From contig NC_088298.1 of NCBI RefSeq assembly GCF_032854445.1, forward strand, positions 24,515,295-24,579,294: a stretch of 64,000 nucleotides of DNA. Direction: 5' to 3'. The notes below the pieces were generated by a model that was not told the DNA's origin, ran no database searches, and saw only the letters and a program-made list of their open reading frames with translations. This document shows positions 1 through 10,744 of this stretch, one piece after another. The translations under genes and the position numbers were made by a program. Numbering within the stretch: position 1 is the stretch's first letter; every line of letters begins with the position of its first letter. The stretch is from Liolophura sinensis. Lineage: Eukaryota; Mollusca; Polyplacophora; Chitonida; Chitonidae.

Positions 1-812
1 GATTGTACAGGCTTAATGTTCTAGATATAGTGGTCCTACTGAGATTGTACAGGCTTAATGTTCTAGATATAGCTGTTCTACTGAGATTGTACAAGCTTAA
101 TGTTCCGGTTCTAGATGTGGTGATTCTACTGAAATTATACAGGCTTAATGTTCTAGATATAGTGGTTCTACTGAGATTGTACAGGTTTAATGTTCTAGAT
201 ATGGTGATTCTACTGAGATTGTACAGGCTTAATGTTCTAGATATGGTGATTGTACTGAGATTATACAGGCTTAATGTTCTAGATATAGTGGTTCTAGTGA
301 GATTGTACAGGCTTAATGTTTTAGACATAGCTGTTCTACTGAGATTTTACAGGCTTAATGTTTTAGATATGGTGATTCTACTGAGATTTTACTGGCTTAA
401 TGTTCTAGATATAGCTGTTCTACTGAGATTGTACAGGCTTAATGTTCTAGATATTGTGGCTGTACTGAGATTTTACAGGCTTGATGTTCTAGATATAGTG
501 GTTCTGCTGAGATTCTACAGGCTTAATTTTCTAGATATGGCTGTTCTAGTGAGATTGTACAGGCTTAATGTTCTAGATATAGTGGTTCTACTGAGATTGT
601 ACAGGCTTAATGTTCTAGATTTGGCTGTTCTACTGAGATTGTACAGGCTTGATGTTCTAGATATAGTGGTTCTACTGAGATACAGGCTTAATGTTCTAGA
701 TATAGTGGCTGTACTGAGATTGTACAGGCTTAATGTTCTAGATATGGTGATTTTACTGAGATTATACAGGCTTAATGTTCTAGATATGGCTGTTCTACTG
801 AGATTGACAGAA
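1..812 (+). repeat. Minisatellite M1, 42-bp unit, about 19 copies, running off the window edge
   Basis: Nineteen tandem copies built around GGCTTAATGTTCTAGATATA and TACTGAGATTGTACA. Two length variants are seen: one copy with +6 bp (near 105-116) and one with -3 bp (near 680). Because 42 is divisible by three and both variants are too, one plus frame is open throughout, giving a 14-residue repeat like LYRLNVLDIVVLLR. I see no start codon, domain or splice context, so I annotate it as a tandem repeat, not a gene. The array continues beyond base 1. Confidence 0.95.
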
Positions 813-851
813 CTGAACTAAAGCTTATAACGATCGCAATGGTGATAGGCC

Positions 852-900
852 ACTGGGTCGTTGTGCGGTGTTAGCACGCTAAGCACGAAGTTAGGGCCCC
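852..900 (-). repeat. SINE family A, degraded 5' (tRNA-like) end
   Basis: Matches the tRNA-like head of the SINE seen complete at 3399-3659, in the opposite orientation (GGGTCGTTGTGC and GTTAGCACGCTAA pieces). It is followed at once by a C-rich tract and then by a decayed SINE 3' end at about 929-975 in plus orientation (TTTTTGAGTGTACGGTGTC). Confidence 0.55.
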
Positions 901-923
901 CCCCCCACCCCCCACCCCCCGCC
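897..923. repeat. C-rich tract (C10-A-C6-A-C6)
   Basis: Three long C runs separated by single A residues. The complementary strand is G-rich enough to form a quadruplex, since the run of ten can supply two G-tracts. It separates two SINE remnants between minisatellites M1 and M2. Confidence 0.8.
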
Positions 924-1126
924 AAGTTGTATCCAAGTAAGGCGTTTTTGAGTGTACGGTGTCAAAGATAAATGACAGTATTGGTATCGCGAGTCTTACA
1001 TCTAAACCATTTCCGACAAATTGTTACCTCGTGGTAAGAAACGTAACCATGGCAACACCAGTCCTGTTATAGATGTGTATACTGGCATAATATTGTTACC
1101 GTCAACTTAACAGACTAGAGTACTAG

Positions 1127-3268
1127 TATCTTATTCATGTCGCTGTCTGTATTCATGTTCATGTTTCTGTCCGTAGCCTTGTTCATGTCGCTGTCTGTAT
1201 CCATGTTCATGTCGCTGTCTGTATCCTTGTTCATGTCGCTGTCTGTATCCTTGTTCATGTCGTGGTCTATATCCATGTTCATGTCGCTGTCTGTATCATT
1301 GTTTATGTCGCTCTCTGTATCCATGTTCATCTCGCTGTCTGTATCCTTGTTCATGTCGCTGTCTGTATCCTTGTTCATGTCGCTGTCTGTATCCTTGTTC
1401 ATGTTGCTGTCTGTATCCATGTTCATGTCGTGGTCTGTATCCTTGATCATGTCGCTATCTGTATCCTTGTTCATGTCGCTGTCTGTATCCTTGTTCATGT
1501 CGCTGTCTGTATCTTTGTTCATGTTTCTGTCCGTATCTTTGTTTATGTCGCTCTCTGTATCCATGGTTATGTCGCTCTCTGTATCCATGTTCATGTCGCT
1601 GTCTGTATCCTTGTTCATGTCGCTGTCTGTATCCATGTTCATGTTTCTGTCCGTATCCTTGTTTATGTCGCTCTCTGTATCCATGGTTATGTCGCTCTCT
1701 GTATCCATGTTCATGTCGCTGTCTGTATCCTTGTTCATGTCTCTGTCTGTATCCTTGTTCGTATCGTTGTCCGTATCCTTGTTCATGTCGTTGTCTGTGT
1801 CATTGTTCATGTCGCTGTCTGTATCTATGTTCGTATCGCTGTCTGTATCCTTGTTCATGTCGCTGTCTGTATCCTTGTTCATGTCGCTGTCTGTATCCTT
1901 GTTTATGTCGCTGTCTGTATCTTTGTTTATGTCGCTCTCTGTATCCATGGTTATGTCGCTCTCTGTATCCATGTTCATGTCGCTGTCTGTATCCTTGTTC
2001 ATGTCGCTGTCTGTATCCATGTTCATGTCTCTGTCTGTATCCTTGTTCGTATCGTTGTCCGTATCCTTGTTCATGTCGCTGTCTGTGTCATTGTTCATGT
2101 CGCTGTCTGTATCTATGTTCGTATCGCTGTCTGTATCCTTGTTCATGTCGCTGTCTGTATCCTTGTTCATGTCGTGGTCTTTATCCTTGATCATGTCGCT
2201 ATCTGTATCCTTGTTCATGTCGCTCTCTGTATCCTTGTTCATGTCGCTGTCTGTATCTTTGTTCATGTTTCTGTCCGTATCTTTGTTTATGTCGCTCTCT
2301 GTATCCATGGTTATGTCGCTCTCTGTATCCATGTTCATGTCGCTGTCTGTATCCTTGTTCATGTCTCTGTCTGTATCCTTGTTCGTATCGTTGTCCGTAT
2401 CCTTGTTCATGTCGTTGTCTGTGTCATTGTTCATGTCGCTGTCTGTATCTATGTTCGTATCGCTGTCTGTATCCTTGTTCATGTCGCTGTCTGTATCCTT
2501 GTTCATGTCGCTGTCTGTATCCTTGTTTATGTCGCTGTCTGTATCCTTGTTTATGTCGCTGTCTGTATCCTTGTTTATGTCGCTGTCTGTATCCATGTTT
2601 ATGTCGCTGTTTGTATCCTTGTTTATGTCGCTGTCTGTATCCTTGTTTATGTCGCTGTCTATCCATGTTTATGTCGCTGTCTGTATCCTTGTTCATGTCG
2701 CTGTCTGTATCCTTGTTCATGTTGCTGTCTGTATCCATGTTTATGTCGCTGTCTGTATCCTTGTTCATGTCGTGGTCTGTATCGTTTTTCATGTTTCTGT
2801 CCGTATCCTTGTTTATGTCGCTCTCTGTATCCATGTTCATGTCGCTGTGTGTATCCTTGTTCATGTCGCTATCTGTATCCTTGTTCATGTCGCTGTCTGT
2901 ATCCATGTTCATGTCGCTTTCCGTATACTTGTTTATGTCTCTGTCTGTATCCTTGTTCGTATCGCTATATGTATCCTTGTTCATGTAGCTGTCTGTGTTC
3001 ATGTTCATGTTGTTGTCTGTATCAATGTTCATGTTGCTGTCGGTATCCTTATTCATGTCGCTGCCTGTATCCTTGTTTATGTCGCTGTCTGTATCCTTGT
3101 TCATGTCTCTGTCTGTATCCTTGTTCGTATCGCTATCTGTATCCTTGTTCATGTCGCTGTCTGTATCCTTGTTTATGTCGCTGCCTGTATCCTTGTTTAT
3201 GTCGCTGTCTGTATCCTTGTTTATGTCACTGCCTGTATCCTTGTTCATGTCGCTCTCTGTACCCATAT
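1127..3268. repeat. Minisatellite M2, 24-bp unit, about 89 copies with higher-order structure
   Basis: Tandem 24-bp units around CATGTCGCTGTCTGTATCC followed by TTGTT. Five of six reading frames of the unit lack stops, so long ORFs arise automatically: NKDTDSDM-type repeats on the minus strand, MSLSVSLF and HVAVCILV on the plus strand. Variant units recur in blocks. CCATGGTTATG variants start near 1561, 1681, 1945 and 2305, and GTTCGTATCGTTG variants at 1757, 2045 and 2381, all spaced by multiples of 24. A 2-bp loss near 2658 shifts the frame, which argues against selection for coding. No signal peptide, domain or start context is seen. Confidence 0.95.
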
Positions 3269-3398
3269 TAATCTGTATATAGATGTAACAGTGTTGCGTT
3301 CTCACGTGGAAGAAGCAATGGAGGGAATTGATCCCGATGCACTATAAAGTCAATAAACACAATTCATTTTTCGAAAGGATAGTGTACCTGAAATGCGA

Positions 3399-3659
3399 GG
3401 GATCTCCGTGGCTGAGCATGGTTAGCATGCTAGCGCAGGGCAACAACCAGGGAGCCTCTCACCAATGCGGTCGCGGAGTTCATGCTGGCGTCCTCTCCGG
3501 CCGTAAGTGGGAAAGTCTGACATCAACCTGCGGATGGTAGTGAGTTTCCCCCGGGCTCTGTCCAGTTTCCTCCCACGATAATGCTGACTGCCGTCGTATA
3601 AGTGAAATATTTTTGAGTACGGCGTAAAACACAAATCAAATAAATAAATAAATAAATAA
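3399..3659 (+). mobile_element. Full-length tRNA-derived SINE, family A (reference copy)
   Basis: Complete SINE: tRNA-like head with A-box-like TGGCTGAGCATGG (3409-3421) and a degenerate B box near 3475-3485; body with CCGTCGTATAAGTG and TTGAGTACGGCGTAAAACAC; 3' tail of repeated AAAT. Pol III-transcribed non-autonomous retrotransposon, moved in trans by a LINE not present here. At least 18 further copies or fragments in this window define the family. I believe this family is widespread in lophotrochozoans, but no database name is claimed. Confidence 0.9.
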
Positions 3660-4700
3660 TCAATTGAAATGTGTTAAAATATATGAGCTAATTAGGGCTA
3701 CTCTCCTGTCGGCTATACGACGAACAGTAATCATTGAATGGTTGGTGTTTCATGCCGTTTTGAGCAATATTTCACACTTACATGCTGTGGTGTTGAACAG
3801 CAGGCCCTATGGGTGACTGTATAAGACTGATCTGAAAAACGAACCGTTGACTAACAAGAATTGAACAGCTATAGTACACAAGTTTCTGTGCAAAGAGGAT
3901 TTTATATAAGGAATGTTTCCTTTTTTCATTCTATTTTGTTAATTTAGCTAACAGCCTCTCGGTTGGGTTAAAAGCCTAGGAAACGTTCGACAGAATTTAT
4001 CCATAACAAATCTCAAAGTCCAATTTCGCAAGCTCCTGAAATCCGTAATTTATGCGCGCTCACGCCGCCATTCGGATCGGCTGGATTTTAGCCACAATGC
4101 TTCTTTTCACTTTAACCATTTCTAGTATTTGTTTAATTTTCTTCCCGGCTAAGTGCGATGCCGCTTTATCCCATTTATATCCCCCATTCTAAGGTTTGTT
4201 GTTACAGTTGTAACAATTTAATCCCCAGTGAAACATGGTAATCCTTGAATACATTACACGCAAACCGACCGACGAAGCCCTTCGTAATCAGAAAGCAATG
4301 TGTGAGCCTTTCGTAGCAATGGAATTAAATCAATTCGAATCAAATCTAATCAAATCAAATCAATTTTGATCATGGTTAATGGTATTTGTGCTTTCTGTTG
4401 GACTTGATTTATGCATTTCCGGAGGCAAAATTACCTCCGTGAGTTGAAGAGTGAATTAAAAATCTCGTATAACCTATAATCGTCAATCTGGCCTATAGTC
4501 GACTGAAATTCATACTTTGATTTTCTTATGTATTTATTTGATTTGTTGATATTTACGCCTTATTAAAGTATATTTCATTTATACCTATATGACGGCGAAA
4601 ATATATAAAAGAAAATAAATTACATTTAACGATTTCTTTAACAGTTTTACTGGTGCAACTTAATGGTCATATTTACACACAGGTAATAATGATAGGAATG
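3660..4700. other. Gene-free AT-rich stretch
   Basis: Unique AT-rich DNA without recognisable coding sequence, RNA gene or family repeat. A short (AATCA)-like run is seen near 4325-4362. Nothing else is supportable. Confidence 0.6.
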
Positions 4701-4915
4701 TGTCGAATGAAGTCGGATGAGTGAATGTAGGAATGTTTGAATGATTGGATCATGATTGAATGGATACTCAGAAAGTAAATAAACGTGCAATGTGAAACGT
4801 GCATGAAGGAAAATAAATGACAGATTTGCGATACCGATTAATTTATTCAAATAGTGAGTTAACGAATGAATGAATGAATGTATGAATGAATGTATGAATG
4901 AATGAATGAATGTAA
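4700..4915. repeat. Degenerate (GAAT)n simple repeat
   Basis: GAATG motifs become progressively denser from about 4700 and end in a cleaner GAATGAATGAATG tract at 4861-4913. Confidence 0.75.
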
Positions 4916-5261
4916 AAGCACGAGCAGATTTCACATGAGAAGAAGAAGAATAAGAAGAATTCGAAAATGAATGCAAGGACTGGTAAGACTATATACCAAG
5001 GCTTGCACTCCACTAAATGAACAAAGGTTAAATAATGAATTTTACATAAGACAAGACCTAAATGTGGCACGCTGATGACAGGCAGTTTTCTCCAGGGCAA
5101 TAATGATCGTAAAACAATACCCTTAGTGTTCTGCTCTGGACCATAGAGTTTCTACAAATATAAAATATTCTCCCAGACAAATGAACGACCTATTCATCTC
5201 CAACCAAAAACTATATATCAAATTAATAACGGTAATAAAATTTCCATCAATAGCCTCAGCC

Positions 5262-5760
5262 GTTTTAGTTGCCGTTTTGGGGGTGGGGAGAAGAGGTGGG
5301 GGGAGCTTTCTTCTGGACCATCGATATGAGTGCCATTGATTATCTTAAAACAAGCTGCCGGAGTAGCCAGAGAGCTTGGAGCTGTCATAAGCGACGCGTT
5401 TGTTTCGAGCCAGAGTTGACGTCTACAGACATGTACAGTCGGCTAGAAGCCCTCTTTGGAGCGATCTGTTTTAACGTTATTGGATGCTATTGGGAAGATG
5501 GGTCCGTCTACGAGTGGTAGGAGCAGACGGATTGCGGAGCAGTACCCGCTGGGGACCGGCCGTCGGAAAGGATATGAGCATGGGCAGGAGGATGTACCCG
5601 GCTAAACGCTTCATTGAAACAGTTCCTAATTCATTTAATCCTCTAGTGGTCCCGCATTATCACCGAAAGGCCGTCTCCGTTATTCCGACGCGTTTATCCG
5701 CTGAGAGCCGCGGTAACGTATAAAGTGCCAAGGTGTATCTCGGTCATTTCGCTTTTATGA
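5262..5760. promoter_or_regulatory. GC-richer unique patch, candidate conserved regulatory element
   Basis: Compositionally distinct, non-repetitive island within AT-rich DNA, about 12 kb downstream of Sp8/9. Short overlapping ORFs here (83 and 79 codons) show no domain. Cross-species conservation is not testable from one sequence, so the regulatory reading is inference. Confidence 0.25.
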
Positions 5761-6185
5761 AATTTATATTAATAGCCTGAGTACCACGGGGACTTGGCCC
5801 CAAGAATAAAACCAGATGAGACGAAATGAACCGAGGGGGATAACGTTGTCAAATAAAATGAAAACAACAACGCCTGATTAGATTTCATCTCGCATTGCCT
5901 TTCGTTCCAACGCCTTCGGTGGGCCCTGACCGTGATAAAAAGACAAACGCCTGCCCGCCTAATACCCGCCTCTCTCCCGCCAAAGTCCCATCGAAGCGAC
6001 ATCCTCACCGCCTCGCAATATGCTGGGCATCAGTGAGAAAAAAAAAGAGCTTCACACTGACAAAATCGCCTGAGAACTCCGAAAAATCACAATACTATAT
6101 TTATTTATCTATTTTTATTTATTTATTTGTCTCATATGTTCAACGCTTTTGCGTAGAAATATGCTTTGTTTTCCTTTTATAGAAT

Positions 6186-6262
6186 TATTTATTTATTTTA
6201 TTGATTGGTGTTTTACACCGCACTCAAGAATATATCTATTCTATCACGGCGACATACTAGGC
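6186..6262 (-). mobile_element. SINE family A fragment (3' end)
   Basis: TTTA-rich tail plus TTGGTGTTTTACACCGCACT and diverged body, reverse orientation. Confidence 0.7.
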
Positions 6263-6283
6263 CTACATTTAAATGAATCAATC

Positions 6284-6330
6284 TGGGTTTAATGTAACAT
6301 TGGCAGTATTTCAGCCATACCGTGGCGAAA
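6284..6330 (-). repeat. Repeat family C fragment
   Basis: Contains GGCAGTATTTCAGCCATACC. It resembles the 3' part of another SINE-like family (the ATTTCAGCCATAT.GTGGCG type). A second related piece lies at 26075-26130. Confidence 0.5.
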
Positions 6331-6639
6331 ACAGGAGAGAATCGTGAAACAGCTAATACTATTTTATTTAAATATTTTATATAATAGATTAAACCCACCC
6401 TTTTAGCTTGACTAACTTTGGAGTTTAACAACAAGGGTTTTTTTCTTCAAATATCAACACATGCAGCGTATGATTTATTGAATTATATATTTAAATTAAT
6501 TGCATTCCAAAACTGAATTGCTAAACATTTTATTTTGCCACATGACCTTCCGAAATTCAAGATGCAGCTTTGCCACCAAATTTTTAAGCTACATGTATAC
6601 CCCTAAACTGAATCGTGTTCATACAATGTCCGTCCGCGC

Positions 6640-7180
6640 TTTCCCAAACGTTCCACTGTGATTGCTTTCCTGTAGCGCTGTCTAATGACGTTTTTCTTTT
6701 GGTAAATTCGACTCATCCTATTTAAGCTGTCATCGGTTGAATGACACGGGGATATGTATTACCCCAATTGCTTTTGCCCGCGGGGTACCCTTTTTGGATC
6801 AGCCTCCGTGAAAAAAAATCGCCCCAAAAAGGGCAAAGCCCTCTCTATCATTCCTTGGGGGTGTCAGATAGTCCTTTTGGAGAAAGCGGCGCGCGGTAAT
6901 GGGGCGTTATGATATGACGAGCGGATCTTAATTACGGTCTCCAGTACATTGATTAAGGTGTTAATTAACCGAGCCGTTCATTTGTTCCAGGATGGTTTTG
7001 AACAGGGGCAGAGTAAACTGCGGGGCCGATGGGCCGTGAACAGGCGTTCGTCTCCTGAGATGCACTTGGCAAAGGCAAAGTCTGCTGACACACGGAGCTA
7101 ACTCCAAGCGAAATATTAACCAGCTTGATGAGAGAAATTAGCCATCCTGTCCAAAATGAATCGGATAGGATAGAACGCGA
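6640..7180. promoter_or_regulatory. Homeodomain-site-rich unique patch, candidate enhancer
   Basis: High-complexity sequence with clustered homeodomain cores: CTTAATTACGG (near 6928) and GTTAATTAACC (near 6960), with GATTAAGG between them. No repeat-family match and no coding potential. It lies about 10.5 kb downstream of the Sp8/9 stop codon. Confidence 0.35.
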
Positions 7181-7245
7181 CAGCCTGGTTAGAAATGCTC
7201 AAGACAGCGCATTTTGCATACGTGTAAGATATCAATGTTCAGCGG

Positions 7246-7276
7246 TATGTGGGAAGGTCTGCCAGCAACCTGCGGA
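7246..7276 (+). mobile_element. SINE family A short internal fragment
   Basis: TATGTGGGAAGGTCTGCCAG followed by CAACCTGCGGA matches the SINE mid-body. Confidence 0.6.
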
Positions 7277-7319
7277 TTAAAAAGGGATTTTTTCTAATTG
7301 TCTTAGATATATGCCTTTA

Positions 7320-7955
7320 GTGGTTGATCGATTGATTACTTCACTTGGTTTGATTAATACACTGGTCTGATTTACTGGTTTACGGCTTGATTGCTCACCT
7401 TGATTGGTTGGTCGATTCACGTGAGTTATCCACACGATTGATTTTATTTTTTTATTCCACTGGTGTTATACGCCGTACTCAAGAATATTTCACTTATACG
7501 ACGGCGGCCAGCATCATGATGGGAGGAAACCGGGCAGAGCCCGGTGGAAACCCACGACCATCCGTAGGTTACTGGCAGTCATTCCCACGTACGGCCGGAA
7601 AGCCAGCCAGCATGTGCTGGACTTGAACTCACAGTGACCGTATTGAAGGGAGGCTCCTCAGTGATTGCGCAGCTGTACACTGCCAACCCCTTCGGCTACA
7701 GAGACCCCCTACTTGACTGATTTGCTGGTTGTTTTATACACTGCACTTAATGATTGATTTGACTGGTTTGCTTGATTAATCGATTAATTGAATTGCTGAA
7801 TGATTAACTGATTTATTTCTGTTGAGCACGATTGATAGTTTGATTGGATAAAGTTGATTGATTGATTTATCGATTCACTGATGGGTCGATGTGTGTAAAT
7901 CTCGATTCGTTGATTGAATCTGTGATTTATTGAGTGATTGACTAAGTTTTAGATA
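7320..7955. repeat. Degenerate TGATT/GATTGATT-rich array, split by a SINE
   Basis: Dense TGATTGATT-like motifs at 7320-7440 and again at 7715-7955. The SINE at 7442-7710 sits between the two halves, indicating that it inserted into an older simple-repeat array. Confidence 0.6.
7442..7710 (-). mobile_element. SINE family A, near full-length
   Basis: Reverse-oriented copy with T-rich tail, TACGCCGTACTCAAGAATAT, CGACGGCGGCCAGCAT and a diverged tRNA-like head ending near 7710. The 79-codon ORF across it is a repeat artefact. Confidence 0.9.
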
Positions 7956-8146
7956 CTCCTGAGTCACCCACTCGTCGGATACTTAATGACAAACTCAGTA
8001 TAATGAACAGTGGGCTGATTAAATTTACGCACCCACAGAACAATCATTGTGTTTTTGCGGAATCATTGAAAAATGTGGACTGTTTCTCTTTACACGAATC
8101 CGTCCTAATGTCTTACTCTATTTACACTACACATGTACACATTACA

Positions 8147-8260
8147 TGGGTTTCCCCCGGGCCTGCCCAGTTTCCTCCAACCATAATGCTAGCCACACCT
8201 GCGGATGGTCGTTGTTTCCCCACAGGCAGCGTAAAACACCAATTACCAATAAATAAATAC
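8147..8260 (+). mobile_element. SINE family A, rearranged copy
   Basis: Body segments appear out of order (TTTCCCCCGGGCC before ACCTGCGGATGGTCG) and the copy ends with GCGTAAAACACCAATTACC and an AAAT tail. An internal deletion or rearrangement has occurred. Confidence 0.7.
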
Positions 8261-8262
8261 TA

Positions 8263-8880
8263 CCTTAGGTTCTGTGTTAGGCTGTGTTAGATGTTGTTTT
8301 GAAAATTAGTCTTGCGATTATTAACCTTGAGACGTCTATGACTGGTGTACGAATGTTTGTTACGACGCCTACAAATAGGCTTACATCTAGATTCATGGCT
8401 GTGTAAAGAATTTCTTTGCGCCGGAAAGGCTTCCCATTAATTGTTTAATCATGTCGGTCTATTATTCTTGAGTCTTGAGACAGAATCCGTGAATATTAAT
8501 TACCTGATATTGAAAGCTAACAGCACCAGTGTTCTGGATTACCTTTATGACCAGGAAAAATAATAATATATGAGAGTGTAAATATGTGAGAAACGAGTCT
8601 CCAAGGAAAGAAAATACGAATCACAGAAAAAATGATGAGTTTCAACGCCCCTCCACAGTGCAGGTCGTTACTTAATGATTTTCTTGTTGTTATCCTCTTC
8701 TATGCTTACCAAGTGATGACATCGAATTTGGTCTGAATGTAAAGAAACGAAAATCGTTGTCAGTGTTGTATATTTTACACCATTGTATGGATGTTATCGC
8801 GCCTGCGCAGATAATTTCCAACAAGAGTTTAGATTCTGTTTACACAATAAACTTGTTCACTTCAAGGAACATTGAATAAG
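8263..8880. other. Gene-free stretch
   Basis: Unique AT-rich DNA with no supported feature. Confidence 0.5.
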
Positions 8881-9430
8881 ACAATAAAACCCCCGGAAGA
8901 AATCCGCCCTTATCGTCTAACCAGCTAATTGGCTTTAACACTGCCTGAAAACGTCCCCCTGAATCATTCGAGAAAAAAGCGTGTTTGAAATACGATTCCT
9001 GTCGGGTGTCTCAGCCTAGGGCCACGCCATGGAACAAAAGCGAAAACATGCTAGCTCTCTTCCTCGAATTATATCTCAAATTATATTTCCACGTCAATCA
9101 AAAGCAAGATCAAACAATCGACGATTAAGTCTCTTTTCCGTTCAAGATGGCTGCCTGTAGTCATTGTGTATCGTTCGTCACAAACCGGCGTCAAGTGCTC
9201 CTGATTGTTGAGATAATTCGATTTACGGCACAAAAGCCTTTTTATTTGCGAAGGAAATTATCCCTAGATGTTTATTGATTGCATGGTAAGATACATGAAG
9301 TCGTAGACTGCACAAACAGTGTAGATTGTCTATGTCATTGTTGGGACACTTTACGCTGTGCTGACATTTGCGATCTGATAGCAAAGGGACCGCGAGCGCG
9401 GTAGACGCCACTTAAGATAATTTCACGAAC
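8880..9430. promoter_or_regulatory. Unique GC-richer patch with homeodomain-type site, candidate enhancer
   Basis: Non-repetitive sequence containing CCAGCTAATTGGCTTTAA near 8920 and several CpG-containing blocks up to 9410. No coding signal. Regulatory role is inferred from composition and position only. Confidence 0.25.
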
Positions 9431-9575
9431 AATCATAACGGACTATACGTAGCGTCAAGGCCAATTTTACAAGCCCTGGAAGCAGAATTTTTTCCTCTGT
9501 AGGTACGGTCCAACTCAGCTCTGCAGCTCTGAGTGACAACGTGACTTTTCATTCTATCCCCGGTGAAAGCAAATG

Positions 9576-9583
9576 TGACGTCA
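9576..9583. promoter_or_regulatory. Perfect CRE palindrome within TGTGACGTCACA
   Basis: TGACGTCA, extended to a 12-bp perfect palindrome. This is the consensus for CREB/ATF bZIP factors. It is one of six perfect copies between 9.5 and 29.3 kb. Confidence 0.5.
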
Positions 9584-10345
9584 CAGAAAGGTTATGTGGG
9601 ACACCCGGTTAACCTATTTTCAACAATACTGCTAGTGATTGATCAGATGTATGTGTGTTCTTGATTGACAGTTTGGAAAGGCTTATACAATCGGTGTTTG
9701 TCGATCGGTGCGTATGTATTATATATTAAACATATATTAAGGTGGAAAATATTTCTGAAGTTTTGAAATGTGGGATTCGTTTCATAAATCAGTGCAAACC
9801 CACTGATTTCAAAACAGAACGCATACATTTGTCAACGACTCATTTAGTCCATATAAACAGTGGCCAAACTTACATGTCATCAGACATTAGACTGGACATT
9901 CACCCTAGACAAAGTCAGATAGCCAAAGAATCCGTGATCACCAATCAAACAACCAATAAATCACTTCTAGTTGATACAAGAAAACCGCAATGAACCATGC
10001 AATGTATGGGCAAGGCTTACTGGTAATGAAGAAGTTACAGACTTGGTAACGAAGTCAGACTTAGTCTTAACTTACGCTAAAATTATGATTTACTTTACAA
10101 ATTTCTATATTAATATTTATACACTTGATTTAATTAGCCATTCATTACAAAGTTGATAATTACCATTTAAGCTCAAATCCAAGTTCAGAAATAATACCAC
10201 AAGCTAAGACAAGGTCCGAATTTAGTCTGTGGCAGCTTCGTTGATCTTGAGGCATGTAGAATACAAAAATACTTAATGAACAAAGTTATACCGCATACAA
10301 ATCAGTTAATCATTTGATGTATGTAACTCTCACTTTGAAGCATAT

Positions 10346-10644
10346 CACGTGTCCATGTACGATACGAACACAAAGCGGAAGTCCTCGGAATGGTTTTCAA
10401 AGAATTTTAATTTAAAAACTGTTCATTCAATAAAATACCACACAACTGTGGTTATAAAGCGAGAAAAAGCATCACGTGCCTTTGACATGTGTCACGTGAT
10501 CGACATTGCCTCAATTAATCTCACAATATTCTCACACTCATTCTCTAATGCATTAAAACATTTATTAACACATCTGTACACGCATGCGCAATCGTAAAAT
10601 AAATCACGTGACCGAGTATTTCAGTTGCGCGGTTTCATGCAAAT
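10346..10644. promoter_or_regulatory. Cluster of four TCACGTG E-boxes with NRF1-like and octamer sites
   Basis: CACGTG at 10346, 10473, 10493 and 10605, each preceded by T. An NRF1-like ACGCATGCGCA is at about 10580-10590 and an octamer ATGCAAAT at 10637-10644. This combination is typical of promoters or enhancers bound by bHLH-Zip factors, but no gene is recognised nearby. The 82-codon ORF overlapping it (10349-10597) has no domain. Confidence 0.4.
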
Positions 10645-10662
10645 AAAGAATCGGGCAAAAAA

Positions 10663-10744
10663 ATGGAGAAAATCTGGGAGTTCGCAAATATATACCAAAT
10701 GCAGTCAAAATTACACGAAGACAAAGAATTACTTCAAAAAGGAG
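10663..10744 (+). other. Possible short first coding exon of an unrecognised gene
   Basis: An ATG with good context (A at -3, G at +4) just after the E-box/NRF1/octamer cluster opens a polar, helix-like peptide beginning MEKIWEFANIYQMQ. It could leave through a GGAG|GTATAT donor at 10745; read on without splicing it stops after 34 codons. No downstream exon in matching phase was found and no family is recognised. Confidence 0.15.

Noticed and set aside
3-821. 272-codon hydrophobic repeat ORF as a gene
   Set aside because: It starts from a non-ATG codon at the window edge and lies entirely in the 42-bp array. Kept only as a finding about frame-neutral indels.
1115-3347. Very long ORFs on both strands (493, 736, 669 and 293 codons)
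   Set aside because: They follow from a stop-free 24-bp unit. The frame is broken by a 2-bp loss, and there is no start context, signal peptide or domain.
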